Source: a virus
Virus record (IMG/VR): IMGVR_UViG_3300030380_001149
Coordinates: 1-58,965 of that record
Direction: 5' to 3' (one strand)
DNA: 58,965 nucleotides
In this document: positions 7,406 to 16,264 of the stretch, piece after piece
Numbering within the stretch: the stretch's first letter is position 1
Layout: the number at the start of each line of letters is the position of its first letter
Notes under the pieces: model-generated
The model's database searches: none
What the model was told of the DNA's origin: nothing
What the model saw: the letters and a program-made list of their open reading frames with translations, nothing else
Made by a program: the position numbers and the translations under genes

Positions 7406-8242
7406 ATGCCTTTACAAGGTGAATTTTTTCAAAAACCAGTAGGTGCTAGTGGGTTTTATGACTATCAGATAGAACAGTCAGTTAGATTAGACAGAAGCGT
7501 TACAAGTGATGGAGGTGCAAACGGAAATCATTTAAGAAGAGCATCTTCAGAAATACCTACTCCTTCAAATTCTTATAAATTTACTTTTAGTACATGGATA
7601 AAAAAACTTTCTGCAGGTTTAAGTTTTCATCAGACACTACTTTTTTCTATAGTTGGTGGTCAAGGTAAAAGTATTTATATAGATACCAGTTCACAAAATG
7701 ATAAAATTTATAGTGCAGAGTTTGGAAGTAGTGCATATGAATATGATGCAGTTTTAAGAGATACTACTGCTTGGTATCACCTGGTGTTTATATGGGATAC
7801 AACTCAAGGAACAGCTGCAAATAGACAAAAATTTTACATAAATGGAACACAACAAGATGTAGGAGATACTAGACACAACTGGAGTCAAAATTCAGCTATA
7901 TGGTGGAATACACCTACATCATCTACAACATATGCAACGGCAATAGGAGCCAATGCTTTTGGACACTCAGAAGGTAATAGTTATGGAATGTATGTTTATT
8001 TAGCAGAAACTATAGGTATAGATGGGCAAGATGTTTCTATTTCTGATTTAGGTGAAACAAAGAATGGTGTTTGGATTCCGAAAGACCCTAGTGGTTTAAC
8101 TTTTGGAAATAATGGCTACTATCTTAAATATGAAAATGCAAGTGACCTCGGGAATGACAGCTCGGGTAACAATAATGATTACACACCAGTAGGTATGGCT
8201 GCAGACAATCAAGTTCTTGATAGTCCAACATTTGGGAGTTAA
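7406..8242 (+). CDS. Tail fibre protein, LamG/concanavalin-like (N-terminal half of a split fibre)
   Basis: A 278-residue protein whose residues about 45-230 follow the LamG/concanavalin A-like jelly-roll: FTFSTWIKK, AWYHLVFIWDT, KFYINGTQ and a terminal AETIGIDGQDVSISDLGE strand. Such domains bind glycans. The C-terminus DSSGNNNDYTPVGMAADNQV, ending DSPTFGS, is the linker that in many marine phage fibres runs on into NFCTLNPL and a SPRY domain. Here a stop occurs exactly at that junction, and the downstream gene starts 5 bases later with ASSGNFCILNPL. Confidence 0.75.
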   Translation: MPLQGEFFQKPVGASGFYDYQIEQSVRLDRSVTSDGGANGNHLRRASSEIPTPSNSYKFTFSTWIKKLSAGLSFHQTLLFSIVGGQGKSIYIDTSSQNDKIYSAEFGSSAYEYDAVLRDTTAWYHLVFIWDTTQGTAANRQKFYINGTQQDVGDTRHNWSQNSAIWWNTPTSSTTYATAIGANAFGHSEGNSYGMYVYLAETIGIDGQDVSISDLGETKNGVWIPKDPSGLTFGNNGYYLKYENASDLGNDSSGNNNDYTPVGMAADNQVLDSPTFGS

Positions 8243-8246
8243 TTTT

Positions 8247-10028
8247 ATGGCGAGTAGTGGAAATTTTTGTATTTTAAATCCTTTAGCACAATTTGGTGGC
8301 TCAACTGATGCTTCTACTAGAAGAAATAGTATGAGTGATGGTAATTTAAAATATGTAAATTTAACTGGAAATACAGCAGTAGGAAATATTGGAGTAACTT
8401 CTGGTAAATGGTATTATGAAGTATATATAAGTAGTTTTAATGCTGATAATGGAATGGCTATTGGTTGGGCAAATGATGTATCTAATTTAGATGCAGAATT
8501 AGGATATAATACACCGTCTCAATCTAGTGGTGCACAAGCATTTGGTTTATATATGCAAAACCAAAAGTTAATATATGGTCCTGGTGATGGTGGTAGTTCT
8601 TATAATAAAACTTATGGTAGTGGTACTCCTACTGATGGAGATATAATTCGTATATGGTTAGATGCAGATAATGGTAGGTTTTGGGCAGGATTAAATGGAA
8701 CTATATGGGGTTCAGGCGACCCATCTGCTGGAAGTAACTGGGGTTTTGGTACTGGAGGTTCACCACACAATATAGCTATGACAACAAGAACATTATTTCC
8801 AGCAATAGGAAACTGGTCTGCTGCTGATGCAACTGTTATATTTAACTTTGGGCAAGATAGCACATTTCAAGGAGCTGTATCCGCAGGTGGTAATGCAGAT
8901 GGTAATGGATTTGGAGATTTTAAATATGACCCAGATGGATTTTTAGCTCTTTGTTCCGCTAATTTACCTTTATCATCTGACTTAGACCCAGCAGAAACTG
9001 ATGATGATTATGCTGGTACTAAACAATTTAATGCTATAAAATATGTTGGTAACGATGGCACTAACAATATTACTTATGGCTTCAAACCTGATTTAGTCTG
9101 GGGTAAAGATTTAGATGGTATAGGGGGTGGTTATTCACCACACGTTTGGGATACCACTAGAGGAGATGATTACTATATGTATTCAAATGGCACAGCTGCA
9201 AGTACAACAAGTGGTAGTGACTACTTAGAGTTTACTTCTACTGGTATTAAATTAGATAACAGCTGGGATGGTATTAATCATAGTGGTGCTAATTATATAA
9301 GTTTTGGATGGAGAGCAAATGGAGGAACAACATCAACTAATAATGAGGGTAATCATACAAGCACAGTACAAGCAAATACTGTAGGAGGTTTTAGTATAAT
9401 ATCTTATGCAAATTATACAAGTGCTAGTGGTGTAACTGTAGGTCATGGTCTTACTCAAGCTCCAAATTTGTATATACACAAATCAACCGCAAACACATCG
9501 AACTGGAATGTATATCATCATTCTTTGGGTGCAACAAAAGCATTAGTAATGAACTCATTAGCTGGAGAAGCAACCGCTGTTGGTTATTGGGCTAACACAG
9601 AACCTACCTCTACTGTATTAAGTTTAGGTAATGGATTTGCTGGAACTGGTGCTGGAATTGTATATGCGTGGCATGAGGTGCCGGGGCTATCTAAGTTCGG
9701 CAAGTACAATGGGTCAGGTACATCAGACGGCACATACATAGAGTTAGGCTTTCGCCCAAAAATGTTATGGATAAAGAGAAGTAGTTCATCTTCAATAACT
9801 TATGGATGGAATTGTTTTATAGATACGATTAATGATAATGTAAACAAAGCACAGTTTAAAGGTTGGTGGCTAGACCAGTATGTAGGAGCAAGTAGTAATT
9901 ATCCAGTAGATTTTCTTAGTACAGGCTTCAAGCACAGAAATAATAATGCTAATTTAGATAGCACTGGAGAAGCATTTGTATATATGGCTTGGGCAGATAC
10001 ACCAGCAAAGTATTCTGTAGCTTTTTGA
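8247..10028 (+). CDS. Tail fibre protein, SPRY-like plus repeated C-terminal domains
   Basis: A 593-residue protein. I choose the ATG at 8247, preceded by GGGAG at 8234-8238, rather than an in-frame ATG ten codons upstream inside the previous gene. After NFCILNPL, residues about 45-205 resemble a SPRY domain (GKWYYEVYISSF, MAIGWANDV, DIIRIWLDADNGRFW). Residues about 255-593 contain three repeats of a module with a GFKPDLVWGK-like strand, an ST-G-F/I segment and a terminal YxxWxxxx strand. Probably the receptor-binding tip. A patch near 9666-9757 is far richer in G+C than its surroundings. Confidence 0.75.
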   Translation: MASSGNFCILNPLAQFGGSTDASTRRNSMSDGNLKYVNLTGNTAVGNIGVTSGKWYYEVYISSFNADNGMAIGWANDVSNLDAELGYNTPSQSSGAQAFGLYMQNQKLIYGPGDGGSSYNKTYGSGTPTDGDIIRIWLDADNGRFWAGLNGTIWGSGDPSAGSNWGFGTGGSPHNIAMTTRTLFPAIGNWSAADATVIFNFGQDSTFQGAVSAGGNADGNGFGDFKYDPDGFLALCSANLPLSSDLDPAETDDDYAGTKQFNAIKYVGNDGTNNITYGFKPDLVWGKDLDGIGGGYSPHVWDTTRGDDYYMYSNGTAASTTSGSDYLEFTSTGIKLDNSWDGINHSGANYISFGWRANGGTTSTNNEGNHTSTVQANTVGGFSIISYANYTSASGVTVGHGLTQAPNLYIHKSTANTSNWNVYHHSLGATKALVMNSLAGEATAVGYWANTEPTSTVLSLGNGFAGTGAGIVYAWHEVPGLSKFGKYNGSGTSDGTYIELGFRPKMLWIKRSSSSSITYGWNCFIDTINDNVNKAQFKGWWLDQYVGASSNYPVDFLSTGFKHRNNNANLDSTGEAFVYMAWADTPAKYSVAF

Positions 10029-10050
10029 TAATTAAAAAGGAGAAATAAAA

Positions 10051-10689
10051 ATGTGGGCTTATATAAAGGATAACAAGATAGAGGAGATAATTGCTAGACC
10101 TAAAGATATGGTCATAGATGATGTAAGACATTCTCGAAGAATATTTAGTGCATGGACTTGGGATGAATTAAATGCCATAGGTATTTACACAGTAGAATCA
10201 GGAACACAAGGTGATGATAGGTTTGAAACAACAAGTCAACCTACATACACTTTTAGTAGTTCTGATAAAAAAGTTACTACAAAATATACCACAACTGATA
10301 AAGAACTTAATGATGTAAATGCTAAAAACGAAGATGGTAGTGATAGAAAAGACCCTGTAACAGGTGAGCAAATAGTCAATTATGGGTTAAAAACTATAGC
10401 TAAAAATTCAATTAAAAAACAAGCTAATGGATTAATAGTTAGATTTAACTGGTTAGTAGAAAGAAGTATTTATGATAGTAGTAAAGCAATTCCTGATGCA
10501 GTAAAAACATATGTTACGGCTATAAGAAAAGACTGTAATGATATTGAAACAGCAATAACAAATGCTAGTGATATGACTGCTTTTAAAGCATTGTATGCAG
10601 ATGAATTAAATAGTGATGGTTCAGTAAAAACAGTAGCAAGAATAAATAGGTGGACAACTGATTCAACTGTAACTGACTACATAAGATAA
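10051..10689 (+). CDS. Fibre-operon protein of unknown role, possibly fibre assembly
   Basis: A 212-residue protein with AAAAAGGAG upstream. It begins MWAYIKDNKIEEIIARPKDM, continues with RRIFSAWTWDELNAIGIYTV and ends in a helical region. This layout is common to proteins following tail fibres in marine phages and resembles tail fibre assembly or tip proteins, though I cannot name the family. Located between the SPRY fibre and the large tail protein. Confidence 0.65.
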   Translation: MWAYIKDNKIEEIIARPKDMVIDDVRHSRRIFSAWTWDELNAIGIYTVESGTQGDDRFETTSQPTYTFSSSDKKVTTKYTTTDKELNDVNAKNEDGSDRKDPVTGEQIVNYGLKTIAKNSIKKQANGLIVRFNWLVERSIYDSSKAIPDAVKTYVTAIRKDCNDIETAITNASDMTAFKALYADELNSDGSVKTVARINRWTTDSTVTDYIR

Positions 10690-10693
10690 TGAT

Positions 10694-12874
10694 ATGCTTA
10701 GTGAAATCCAGATTGTTGGAGGTATAAACAAACAAGTAACACCTACAGGTGCACAAGGTAAATGGGTTGATTGCGATAATGTAAGATTTCGTTATGGTTT
10801 TCCAGAAAAAATAGGTGGATGGGAGCAAACAACTTCAAGCACTTTAGTTGGTGTTGCTAGAGACATGCACATTTGGAGTGACCTTACTGGCAAAAGATAT
10901 ATAGCTTTAGGCACAAATAAAGGTTTGTTTATTTATCATGATGGTTTAATGTATGATGTATCTCCGTTAGACACTAATATAACATCTTGCACATTAACAA
11001 CCACAAATAATTCAGCTACTGTAACTGTCAACAAAACAGCTCATGGACTAGAGGTAGGGGATTTATTTTTATTTTCTAGTGTTACATTACCAGGTGGAGG
11101 CACTGGTTTTGTTGGTGCAGATTTTACACAAAATACCTTTGAAGTAATAACAAGAACTTCTGATACTTTTACTGTAACAGCAGGTAAAGTAGAATCAGGT
11201 GCTGGATTCACTGCTGGTGGTAGTGTAACTTTATCTCCCTATTTTAAAGTTGGAGATGCTGTTCAAGTTATTGGTTATGGTTTTGGAACAGGTTTATATG
11301 GAGGCACTAATCCTTCTATCACAAGCACAACTTTAAATGGTGCTTTACTCGATGATACAAACGGAACAGGTGGCTCTGGAACAACCATTACATTAACATC
11401 AGTATCAGGTTTTAGTGGTACTGGTGGCACACTAAAAGTGGGAGAAGAGTTAATTACCTACACTGGAGTAGTAGGTAGCACAGTTACTGGAATAGTTAGA
11501 GGAGCTTCTGGCTCTACTCGTTCTGCACATAGTGATGGAGCAGTTGTAGAAGAAGCATCTAGTTTTACAGGTTGGGGTAGTGCATCACCTACTGGAGAAG
11601 TAACATTAGAACCAGCTAATTGGTCATTAGATAATTTTGGAGAAATATTAGTTGCTACAGTAAGAAATAATAAAACATTTCAATGGAATCCAAGTAGCAG
11701 TTCTGCGTTATCTACAAGAGCTACAGTTATATCTAATGCACCTATACAAAGTGTTATGACAGTTATATCAGATAGAGATAGACATTTAATTCACTTAGGA
11801 ACAGAAACCACTGTTGGCACATCTAGTCAAGATAAGATGTTTATAAGGTTTTCAGACCAAGAAAATTTCTCAGATTATACACCAACTTCTACAAACACAA
11901 GTGGTACATTTAGATTAGATAGTGGTACAAAAATAGTAGGAGCAGTTAATGCTGGTAGTTACATATTAATATTGACTGATACCTCCGCTTATATCATGCA
12001 GTTTGTAGGACCTCCTTTTACTTTTAGTATAAGACAAGTTGGAGCTAATTGTGGTTTAATATCTCAACATGGATTGGTTGCGGTAAATGGAGTTGTGTAT
12101 TGGATGGGTCAAGCAGGAGGTTTTTATTTATATGATGGCACTGTAAAAAAAATAACATGTTCTGTTGAGGATTTTGTTTTTACTACTCAAGACACAGATG
12201 ACTTAGGTTTAAACTTTGATGCTTCTGATGTAGTGTATGCTGGATATAATTCTTTATTTAGTGAAATTAATTGGTTTTATCCAAAAGCTACATCAACACA
12301 AATTGATAGAGTAGTAAGCTATAACTATGTAGAAGGTTTGTGGACTATAGGCACATTACCAAGAACTACCTATTACGATAAAACAATTTTTGACAATCCT
12401 TATGCTACTGATTATAGTGCATCTGCCACACCAAACTTTCCTATTATACAAGGAGTAACTAATACGAATGGTGCTACTACTTTGTACGCACATGAAAAAG
12501 GTAATAATCAAGTTTTAGCAGATGGTACACAATCAGCGATTATAGGAAGTATTCAAAGCGGAGACTTTGAAGTAAGAGGTCAACAAAATAATATGAATGT
12601 TACTGGTGAGTTTTTTATGAAGATTAGTCGTTTCATACCAGACTTTAGAGCTTTAGTAGGGAATGCAAAAGTCACAATTAATTTAAAAGATTTTCCAAGT
12701 GATACTGAGGCTAGTAGTAGTTTAGGACCTTTTACTGTAAGTAATTCAACACAAAAGGTAGATACCAGAGCTAGGGCAAGAGCTTTAAATTTAAAAATCG
12801 AAAATGAAACAGTTAATGAAAACTGGAGGTACGGAACATTTAAAGCTGATGTTCAAGCGGATGGTAGAAGATAA
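10694..12874 (+). CDS. Large tail protein, P22 gp10-like packaged-DNA stabilisation/tail tube
   Basis: A 726-residue protein opening LSEIQIVGGINKQVTPTGAQGKW, VDCDNVRFRYGFPEKIGGWEQ, then RYIALGTNKGLFIYHDG. This is the beginning seen in phage stabilisation proteins of the P22 gp10 type, where beta-propeller-like repeats form the tail tube or knob below the adaptor. Residues 330-560 carry propeller-like strands (RDRHLIHLGTET, GSYILILTDTSAYIMQF, GVVYWMGQAGGFYLYDG). Residues about 90-290 are Thr/Gly-rich inserted repeats. Starts 5 bases after the previous stop without a clear Shine-Dalgarno. Confidence 0.7.
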   Translation: MLSEIQIVGGINKQVTPTGAQGKWVDCDNVRFRYGFPEKIGGWEQTTSSTLVGVARDMHIWSDLTGKRYIALGTNKGLFIYHDGLMYDVSPLDTNITSCTLTTTNNSATVTVNKTAHGLEVGDLFLFSSVTLPGGGTGFVGADFTQNTFEVITRTSDTFTVTAGKVESGAGFTAGGSVTLSPYFKVGDAVQVIGYGFGTGLYGGTNPSITSTTLNGALLDDTNGTGGSGTTITLTSVSGFSGTGGTLKVGEELITYTGVVGSTVTGIVRGASGSTRSAHSDGAVVEEASSFTGWGSASPTGEVTLEPANWSLDNFGEILVATVRNNKTFQWNPSSSSALSTRATVISNAPIQSVMTVISDRDRHLIHLGTETTVGTSSQDKMFIRFSDQENFSDYTPTSTNTSGTFRLDSGTKIVGAVNAGSYILILTDTSAYIMQFVGPPFTFSIRQVGANCGLISQHGLVAVNGVVYWMGQAGGFYLYDGTVKKITCSVEDFVFTTQDTDDLGLNFDASDVVYAGYNSLFSEINWFYPKATSTQIDRVVSYNYVEGLWTIGTLPRTTYYDKTIFDNPYATDYSASATPNFPIIQGVTNTNGATTLYAHEKGNNQVLADGTQSAIIGSIQSGDFEVRGQQNNMNVTGEFFMKISRFIPDFRALVGNAKVTINLKDFPSDTEASSSLGPFTVSNSTQKVDTRARARALNLKIENETVNENWRYGTFKADVQADGRR

Positions 12875-12877
12875 TGT

Positions 12878-13222
12878 ATGGATGTCAAAAAGGTAATAAG
12901 TTTTGACAAAGGAGTAGTATGGAAAAGTGACCATACTTCAAACCCTTATGCAATAGTTTTAAAAGCAAAAAAAATATGGAGATTTACAAAAACAGAAAAC
13001 CCTAAATCTTATGATTTTTTTGCAAAATTAATCGATGAAAATGCGACAATTTTTAAATGGGGTTTACAAAAACAAAAATCATTTAAAATTTTTAATCATA
13101 ATCAATATTGTTATTTTTACACACAAGATGAGATAGTTTATAGAGTTGTATTTCAAGAAGAAAAAGAAAAGAAAAAAACAAAAAAGATTAAAAAGACAAG
13201 TAAAGATAAATTAGTTTACTAA
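12878..13222 (+). CDS. Hypothetical protein with Lys-rich tail
   Basis: A 114-residue protein. The N-terminal 90 residues mix aromatic and basic residues (KIWRFTKTENPKSYDFFAKL, HNQYCYFYTQDEIVYRVV); the last 25 are almost all Lys/Glu/Thr. Family not recognised. It starts 4 bases after the tail gene stop and ends before an 83-base gap, so it may be the last gene of the tail operon. Confidence 0.55.
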   Translation: MDVKKVISFDKGVVWKSDHTSNPYAIVLKAKKIWRFTKTENPKSYDFFAKLIDENATIFKWGLQKQKSFKIFNHNQYCYFYTQDEIVYRVVFQEEKEKKKTKKIKKTSKDKLVY

Positions 13223-13305
13223 TTGTAGTATACAAGTGAATAGACCTATTAACAAATTTGTGATAATCTTTTTAAATATAAATTACTAAGTTAGTAGGAG
13301 TAATA

Positions 13306-13446
13306 ATGAACGAAAAAAAAATACAAGGTGTTATTAGTGGTTTAGAGAAAGCTACAAAATTACATGCTAAACAAGCAAAAATATTAAAAAAAATTATATC
13401 TGATGAAAAAAAAAGAACCACTAAAAGGAACAGGAAAAAAACCTAA
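13306..13446 (+). CDS. 46-residue Lys-rich peptide
   Basis: Starts at ATG 13306 after TAGGAG (spacing 5). The product, opening MNEKKIQGVISGLEKATKLH, is a basic amphipathic helix of 46 residues. It overlaps the next gene by 44 bases in another frame. The strong ribosome binding site supports expression; function unknown. Confidence 0.5.
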   Translation: MNEKKIQGVISGLEKATKLHAKQAKILKKIISDEKKRTTKRNRKKT

Positions 13447-13696
13447 AGGCAGTGGTAGGAGGTTATATACTGATGAAAACCCTAAAGATACAGTACGAAT
13501 AAAATTTAAAACACCTACCGATGCTAGAGAAACTGTTAAGAAAGTAAAAAAGTTAAATAAACCTTTTGCACGAAAAATACAAATATTAACAGTTATGGAA
13601 CAAAGAGCAAAAGTTATGGGTAAGACTAAAGTAGTAGAGATTGCAAAAAAAGGAAAAGAGTCAATCAGAAGAGCAAAAAAAAGGAGCACTGCGTAA
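13403..13696 (+). CDS. Small basic hypothetical protein
   Basis: A 97-residue protein with about 35% Lys/Arg, beginning MKKKEPLKGTGKKPKGSGRR and containing a helix pattern EQRAKVMGKTKVVEIAKKGK. The KGTGKKPKGSGRRLYTDENP start is recurrent in marine phage genomes; the role is not known. It overlaps 13306-13446 at its 5' end and 13696 at its stop. Confidence 0.6.
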   Translation: MKKKEPLKGTGKKPKGSGRRLYTDENPKDTVRIKFKTPTDARETVKKVKKLNKPFARKIQILTVMEQRAKVMGKTKVVEIAKKGKESIRRAKKRSTA

Positions 13697-13860
13697 TGTC
13701 TAAAATTATTACTTTTATACCAGAACCTAAAGAAGAGTATAATTTAGAAAATCAAAGACTAATAAATTTAGCATTGACACAAATTATAGATAAGTTAAAT
13801 ACTTCTTATCAACAAGAAATTAAAAACGAACAACAAGCATTTGAGTTTTTTTTATCATGA
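13696..13860 (+). CDS. 54-residue helical peptide
   Basis: The ATG overlaps the previous stop (TAATG) and the TGA overlaps the next start (ATGA), so the gene is locked into the coupled operon. The product is acidic then helical (LINLALTQIIDKLNTSY) and ends AFEFFLS. It may be a small coiled-coil partner of a tail protein. No family recognised. Confidence 0.6.
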   Translation: MSKIITFIPEPKEEYNLENQRLINLALTQIIDKLNTSYQQEIKNEQQAFEFFLS

Positions 13861-14198
13861 CAATACAATATAAAAATGCTGGTTTTAATTTAACCACTAC
13901 TGGTACAACTTCTGTTTTGACAGCTCCTACAAGTGGAAGATGTTTAATAAAACAAATACAAGCACACAATGGTTCAACTGGAAATGTAAGTTTAGTTACA
14001 CAAGTGACTGATACAAGTGCCACATCAACTTTTAGAATAGATAATGCATCTATTGCAGCTAATACTACGAGACAAATAATATCACAAACTTTAGTGTTAG
14101 AAGAAGGTGATGTTTTAAAAATGACCGCTGATACAGCAAACGAAATACAAGGTATTATATCGTATGCTTTATTGGATAGGTCGCAAGAAAATGGTTAG
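13857..14198 (+). CDS. Small beta-rich virion protein
   Basis: A 113-residue protein composed of short Thr/Ser/Val strands (TTTGTTSVLTAPTSGRCLIKQIQAHN, split here only by composition; STFRIDNASIAANTTRQIIS). It resembles small decoration or tail accessory proteins. Its start overlaps the previous stop (ATGA), and its stop overlaps the oxygenase start by 8 bases. Virion role inferred. Confidence 0.6.
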   Translation: MTIQYKNAGFNLTTTGTTSVLTAPTSGRCLIKQIQAHNGSTGNVSLVTQVTDTSATSTFRIDNASIAANTTRQIISQTLVLEEGDVLKMTADTANEIQGIISYALLDRSQENG

Positions 14199-14760
14199 TA
14201 AACTTTCAGATTCTATTTTTTTATTAAAAAGTTTTGTCACAAAAGATTGGGCAAACAATATAGTGAAGTATGCTGATTTAGTTTGCAAACAAAAAGCAAC
14301 AGTATTAGGAGAAAAAAAACATATTAAAGATACTAAGGTCAGAGATGTTTTAACATATGGGTTTAGCGAAAATGTTGAACAAGATATGATTTATTTAAAT
14401 TATTTAGTAGATGTTATATCTAAAGCATTAGAAGAATACATGAAGTTTTTTACTTATATAAACCCTCGTATGCGTATGGACAGTGCTAATCTTTTAAAAT
14501 ATGAAGTTGGTAATTATTATAAAACACACATAGATGTGCATAGCTCTGTAAATCGAATCGTTTCAGTTATTATTAATTTAAATCAAGATTACGAAGGTGG
14601 TGGTATAGTTTTTTATGAAAATAAAACTAGAGTTCCATATACGAAATGTGAGTTAAAAACTGGGGATTTGCTTATGTTTCCTAGCACTTTCTTATATCCA
14701 CACAGTGTGCAACCTATAACAAAAGGTAATCGATATTCTATAGTTGCATGGTTGAATTAA
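14191..14760 (+). CDS. 2-oxoglutarate/Fe(II)-dependent dioxygenase (prolyl 4-hydroxylase-like)
   Basis: A 189-residue protein starting at ATG 14191, nested in the previous stop region; an in-frame ATG at 14164 is less likely because it lies deeper in the upstream gene. It has the double-stranded beta-helix iron site: His113 and Asp115 (KTHIDVHSS), His171 (YPHSVQPI), and Arg181 for 2-oxoglutarate (GNRYSIVAW). The segment INLNQDYEGGGIVFYE is classic for P4H-like enzymes. It should hydroxylate a protein or small-molecule substrate. Such enzymes are common in marine phages, often near tail genes; the substrate is unknown. A terminator-flanked single-gene cassette follows. Confidence 0.88.
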   Translation: MVSKLSDSIFLLKSFVTKDWANNIVKYADLVCKQKATVLGEKKHIKDTKVRDVLTYGFSENVEQDMIYLNYLVDVISKALEEYMKFFTYINPRMRMDSANLLKYEVGNYYKTHIDVHSSVNRIVSVIINLNQDYEGGGIVFYENKTRVPYTKCELKTGDLLMFPSTFLYPHSVQPITKGNRYSIVAWLN

Positions 14761-14767
14761 TATTTTG

Positions 14768-14797
14768 TTGACATTATGTGATAAGATTTGATATAAT
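14768..14797 (+). promoter_or_regulatory. Sigma70-like promoter of the 14820 gene
   Basis: TTGACA at 14768-14773, 18-base spacer containing ATGTGATA, TATAAT at 14792-14797. The leader to the start codon is only about 15-20 bases and carries AACAAAGGA. The same layout recurs at 45382, 30038, 41126 and 58229. Confidence 0.8.
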
Positions 14798-14819
14798 AAG
14801 TTATAACAAAGGAAAAAAA

Positions 14820-15623
14820 ATGACAAACAATTATTATTACATTACAACTGGACAATTTCAAAGAGTTGAACTTTACGATATAGCTAATGCCAAATCGCAT
14901 TACTATTCAACTGGTGGCAATAAAATGTATGTTTTGAGACATTCATTTGAAGATTATAATGGTACAGTTAAAGATTGGTATGTTAAGACTTTATCTAAAA
15001 ATATAGATGTTGCAATCAAGAAAGCTAAAGAATGGGTCAAAGAAAATGGTGAAAAAAATCACGATTTAATAATTAATAGCGATTATCAAGAAGTAGACCC
15101 TAATGACACAATTCCTCAATGGGTTAAAGATATTAAAAAAAGCAATCAAATAGAAAAGGATAAAGCAAAAGAACGAGTAAAGAAATGGGAAGCTGAGAAA
15201 AAACAAAGAGAATTAGAGAAAGAGAAAAAACATAAAAAGATTTTATCAGAATTATCTAAATCTGAGTATGTGGGTCAACCTAAAGATAGATTGGAAAAAA
15301 AACTTACTGTTACATATTTTAAGTGTAAAGAAGTAGACCCTTATTGTTATGGAGCTCCTTCTTATGTGAACATTATCACATTGGTAGACGAAGAAAAAAA
15401 TATTTATTCTTATATTGGTACATCTGACTTAGGTTGTGATGAGGAGCTTGTTGGTAAAACTTTTAATATAAAATTTACAGTAAAAAAGCATTCTTTATAT
15501 ACTCCTAAATTTGCTAGACTTTTTGACGAACATTATGAAGATGAGTACACGATAAATGATTACGGAGTAGATTTTAAAGGTGCAAAGCAAACTATAATAC
15601 AAAGACCTAAAGTAATAAATTAG
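14820..15623 (+). CDS. Promoter-proximal early-type hypothetical protein
   Basis: A 267-residue protein. I place the start at ATG 14820, behind AAAGGA, not at an upstream in-frame ATG that would overlap the promoter. The N-terminal 100 residues are aromatic-rich (NNYYYITTGQFQRVELYD), then a charged coiled coil at about 105-155 (KAKERVKKWEAEKKQRELEK). A C-terminal domain (SEYVGQPKDRLEKKLTVT, GKTFNIKFTVKKHS, QTIIQRPKV) resembles a small OB-like domain seen in other phage early proteins. It has its own promoter and a terminator overlapping its stop, like a moron inserted in the structural region. Function unknown. Confidence 0.7.
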   Translation: MTNNYYYITTGQFQRVELYDIANAKSHYYSTGGNKMYVLRHSFEDYNGTVKDWYVKTLSKNIDVAIKKAKEWVKENGEKNHDLIINSDYQEVDPNDTIPQWVKDIKKSNQIEKDKAKERVKKWEAEKKQRELEKEKKHKKILSELSKSEYVGQPKDRLEKKLTVTYFKCKEVDPYCYGAPSYVNIITLVDEEKNIYSYIGTSDLGCDEELVGKTFNIKFTVKKHSLYTPKFARLFDEHYEDEYTINDYGVDFKGAKQTIIQRPKVIN

Positions 15624-15634
15624 GTCTTTTATTT
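15602..15634 (+). terminator. Rho-independent terminator overlapping a stop codon
   Basis: A 9-bp stem AAGACCTAA (15602-15610) / TTAGGTCTT (15620-15628) with a 9-base loop, followed by a T-rich tract. The TAG stop of the 14820 gene lies in the right arm. Confidence 0.85.
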
Positions 15635-15690
15635 TTTTATTTAGTGTGATACTTTATAATTAATTTTTATTCAAATCTATTCTCCAATTC

Positions 15691-15718
15691 AACCCTAACT
15701 ATTTAGTTAGGGTTTTTT
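15691..15718 (+). terminator. Second strong rho-independent terminator
   Basis: AACCCTAACT (15691-15700), loop ATTT, AGTTAGGGTT (15705-15714), then TTTT. It isolates the 14820 cassette from the downstream SET/glycosyltransferase operon. Confidence 0.88.
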
Positions 15719-15755
15719 ATTGATATATCCTTAAATTTATGCGATATTAAGTGCT

Positions 15756-15950
15756 ATGAAAATAATTCACTGTGCATCTGAAACAACTTATCGTAACAAG
15801 AAAACAAATACTGTATACAAAACTAAAGAAGATGCAGAGCATGATGTAAATAATCCTAATACAGATACAAAGCAAGAAGATATAGCAGTAGACACAAAAA
15901 TTATAGTACCACCAGAAGCATTACAACTAAAAAGCGACACAAAAGAATGA
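15756..15950 (+). CDS. Small acidic protein leading the SET/glycosyltransferase operon
   Basis: A 64-residue protein beginning MKIIHCASETTYRNKKTNTVYKTKEDA (first residues only suggest a short beta-hairpin) and ending in an acidic, disordered tail. The stop overlaps the SET gene start (ATGA). No clear Shine-Dalgarno precedes it. Family not recognised. Confidence 0.5.
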   Translation: MKIIHCASETTYRNKKTNTVYKTKEDAEHDVNNPNTDTKQEDIAVDTKIIVPPEALQLKSDTKE

Positions 15951-16264
15951 AAGTAAAATACGATAGGTTTTACTATAAACCATTGCCAGAGGAAGTGTAC
16001 ATAGATAAAAGTAAAATAGAAGGACATGGTATTTTTGCATCTTGTGAAATAAACGCAAAACATGATTTAGGAAGCACACACATTAAAGTACCTATGATAG
16101 TTGGATATATAAGAACACCTTTAGGTGGATTTATAAATCACTCTAACAAACCAAATTGTTATTTATGCGTCACGCAAGATTGGGATGATTATGTGGTATA
16201 CAATGTAATAACATCACGAAAAATAAAAAAAAATGAAGAAATAGTATTGGAGTATGGAAGATGA
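15947..16264 (+). CDS. SET-domain protein (putative protein lysine methyltransferase)
   Basis: A 105-residue minimal SET domain. The SAM-binding GxG appears as IEGHGIFAS (24-32), the catalytic/SAM motif as FINHSNKPNCYL (62-73), and the C-terminal NEEIVLEYG (96-104) provides the conserved Glu/Tyr. Residues between follow the family's beta spacing. SET enzymes transfer methyl groups from SAM to lysine side chains, so a phage or host protein is the expected substrate. It lacks the post-SET zinc part and is at the short end for the family. Starts and stops overlap neighbours, tying it to the glycosyltransferases downstream. Confidence 0.85.
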   Translation: MKVKYDRFYYKPLPEEVYIDKSKIEGHGIFASCEINAKHDLGSTHIKVPMIVGYIRTPLGGFINHSNKPNCYLCVTQDWDDYVVYNVITSRKIKKNEEIVLEYGR

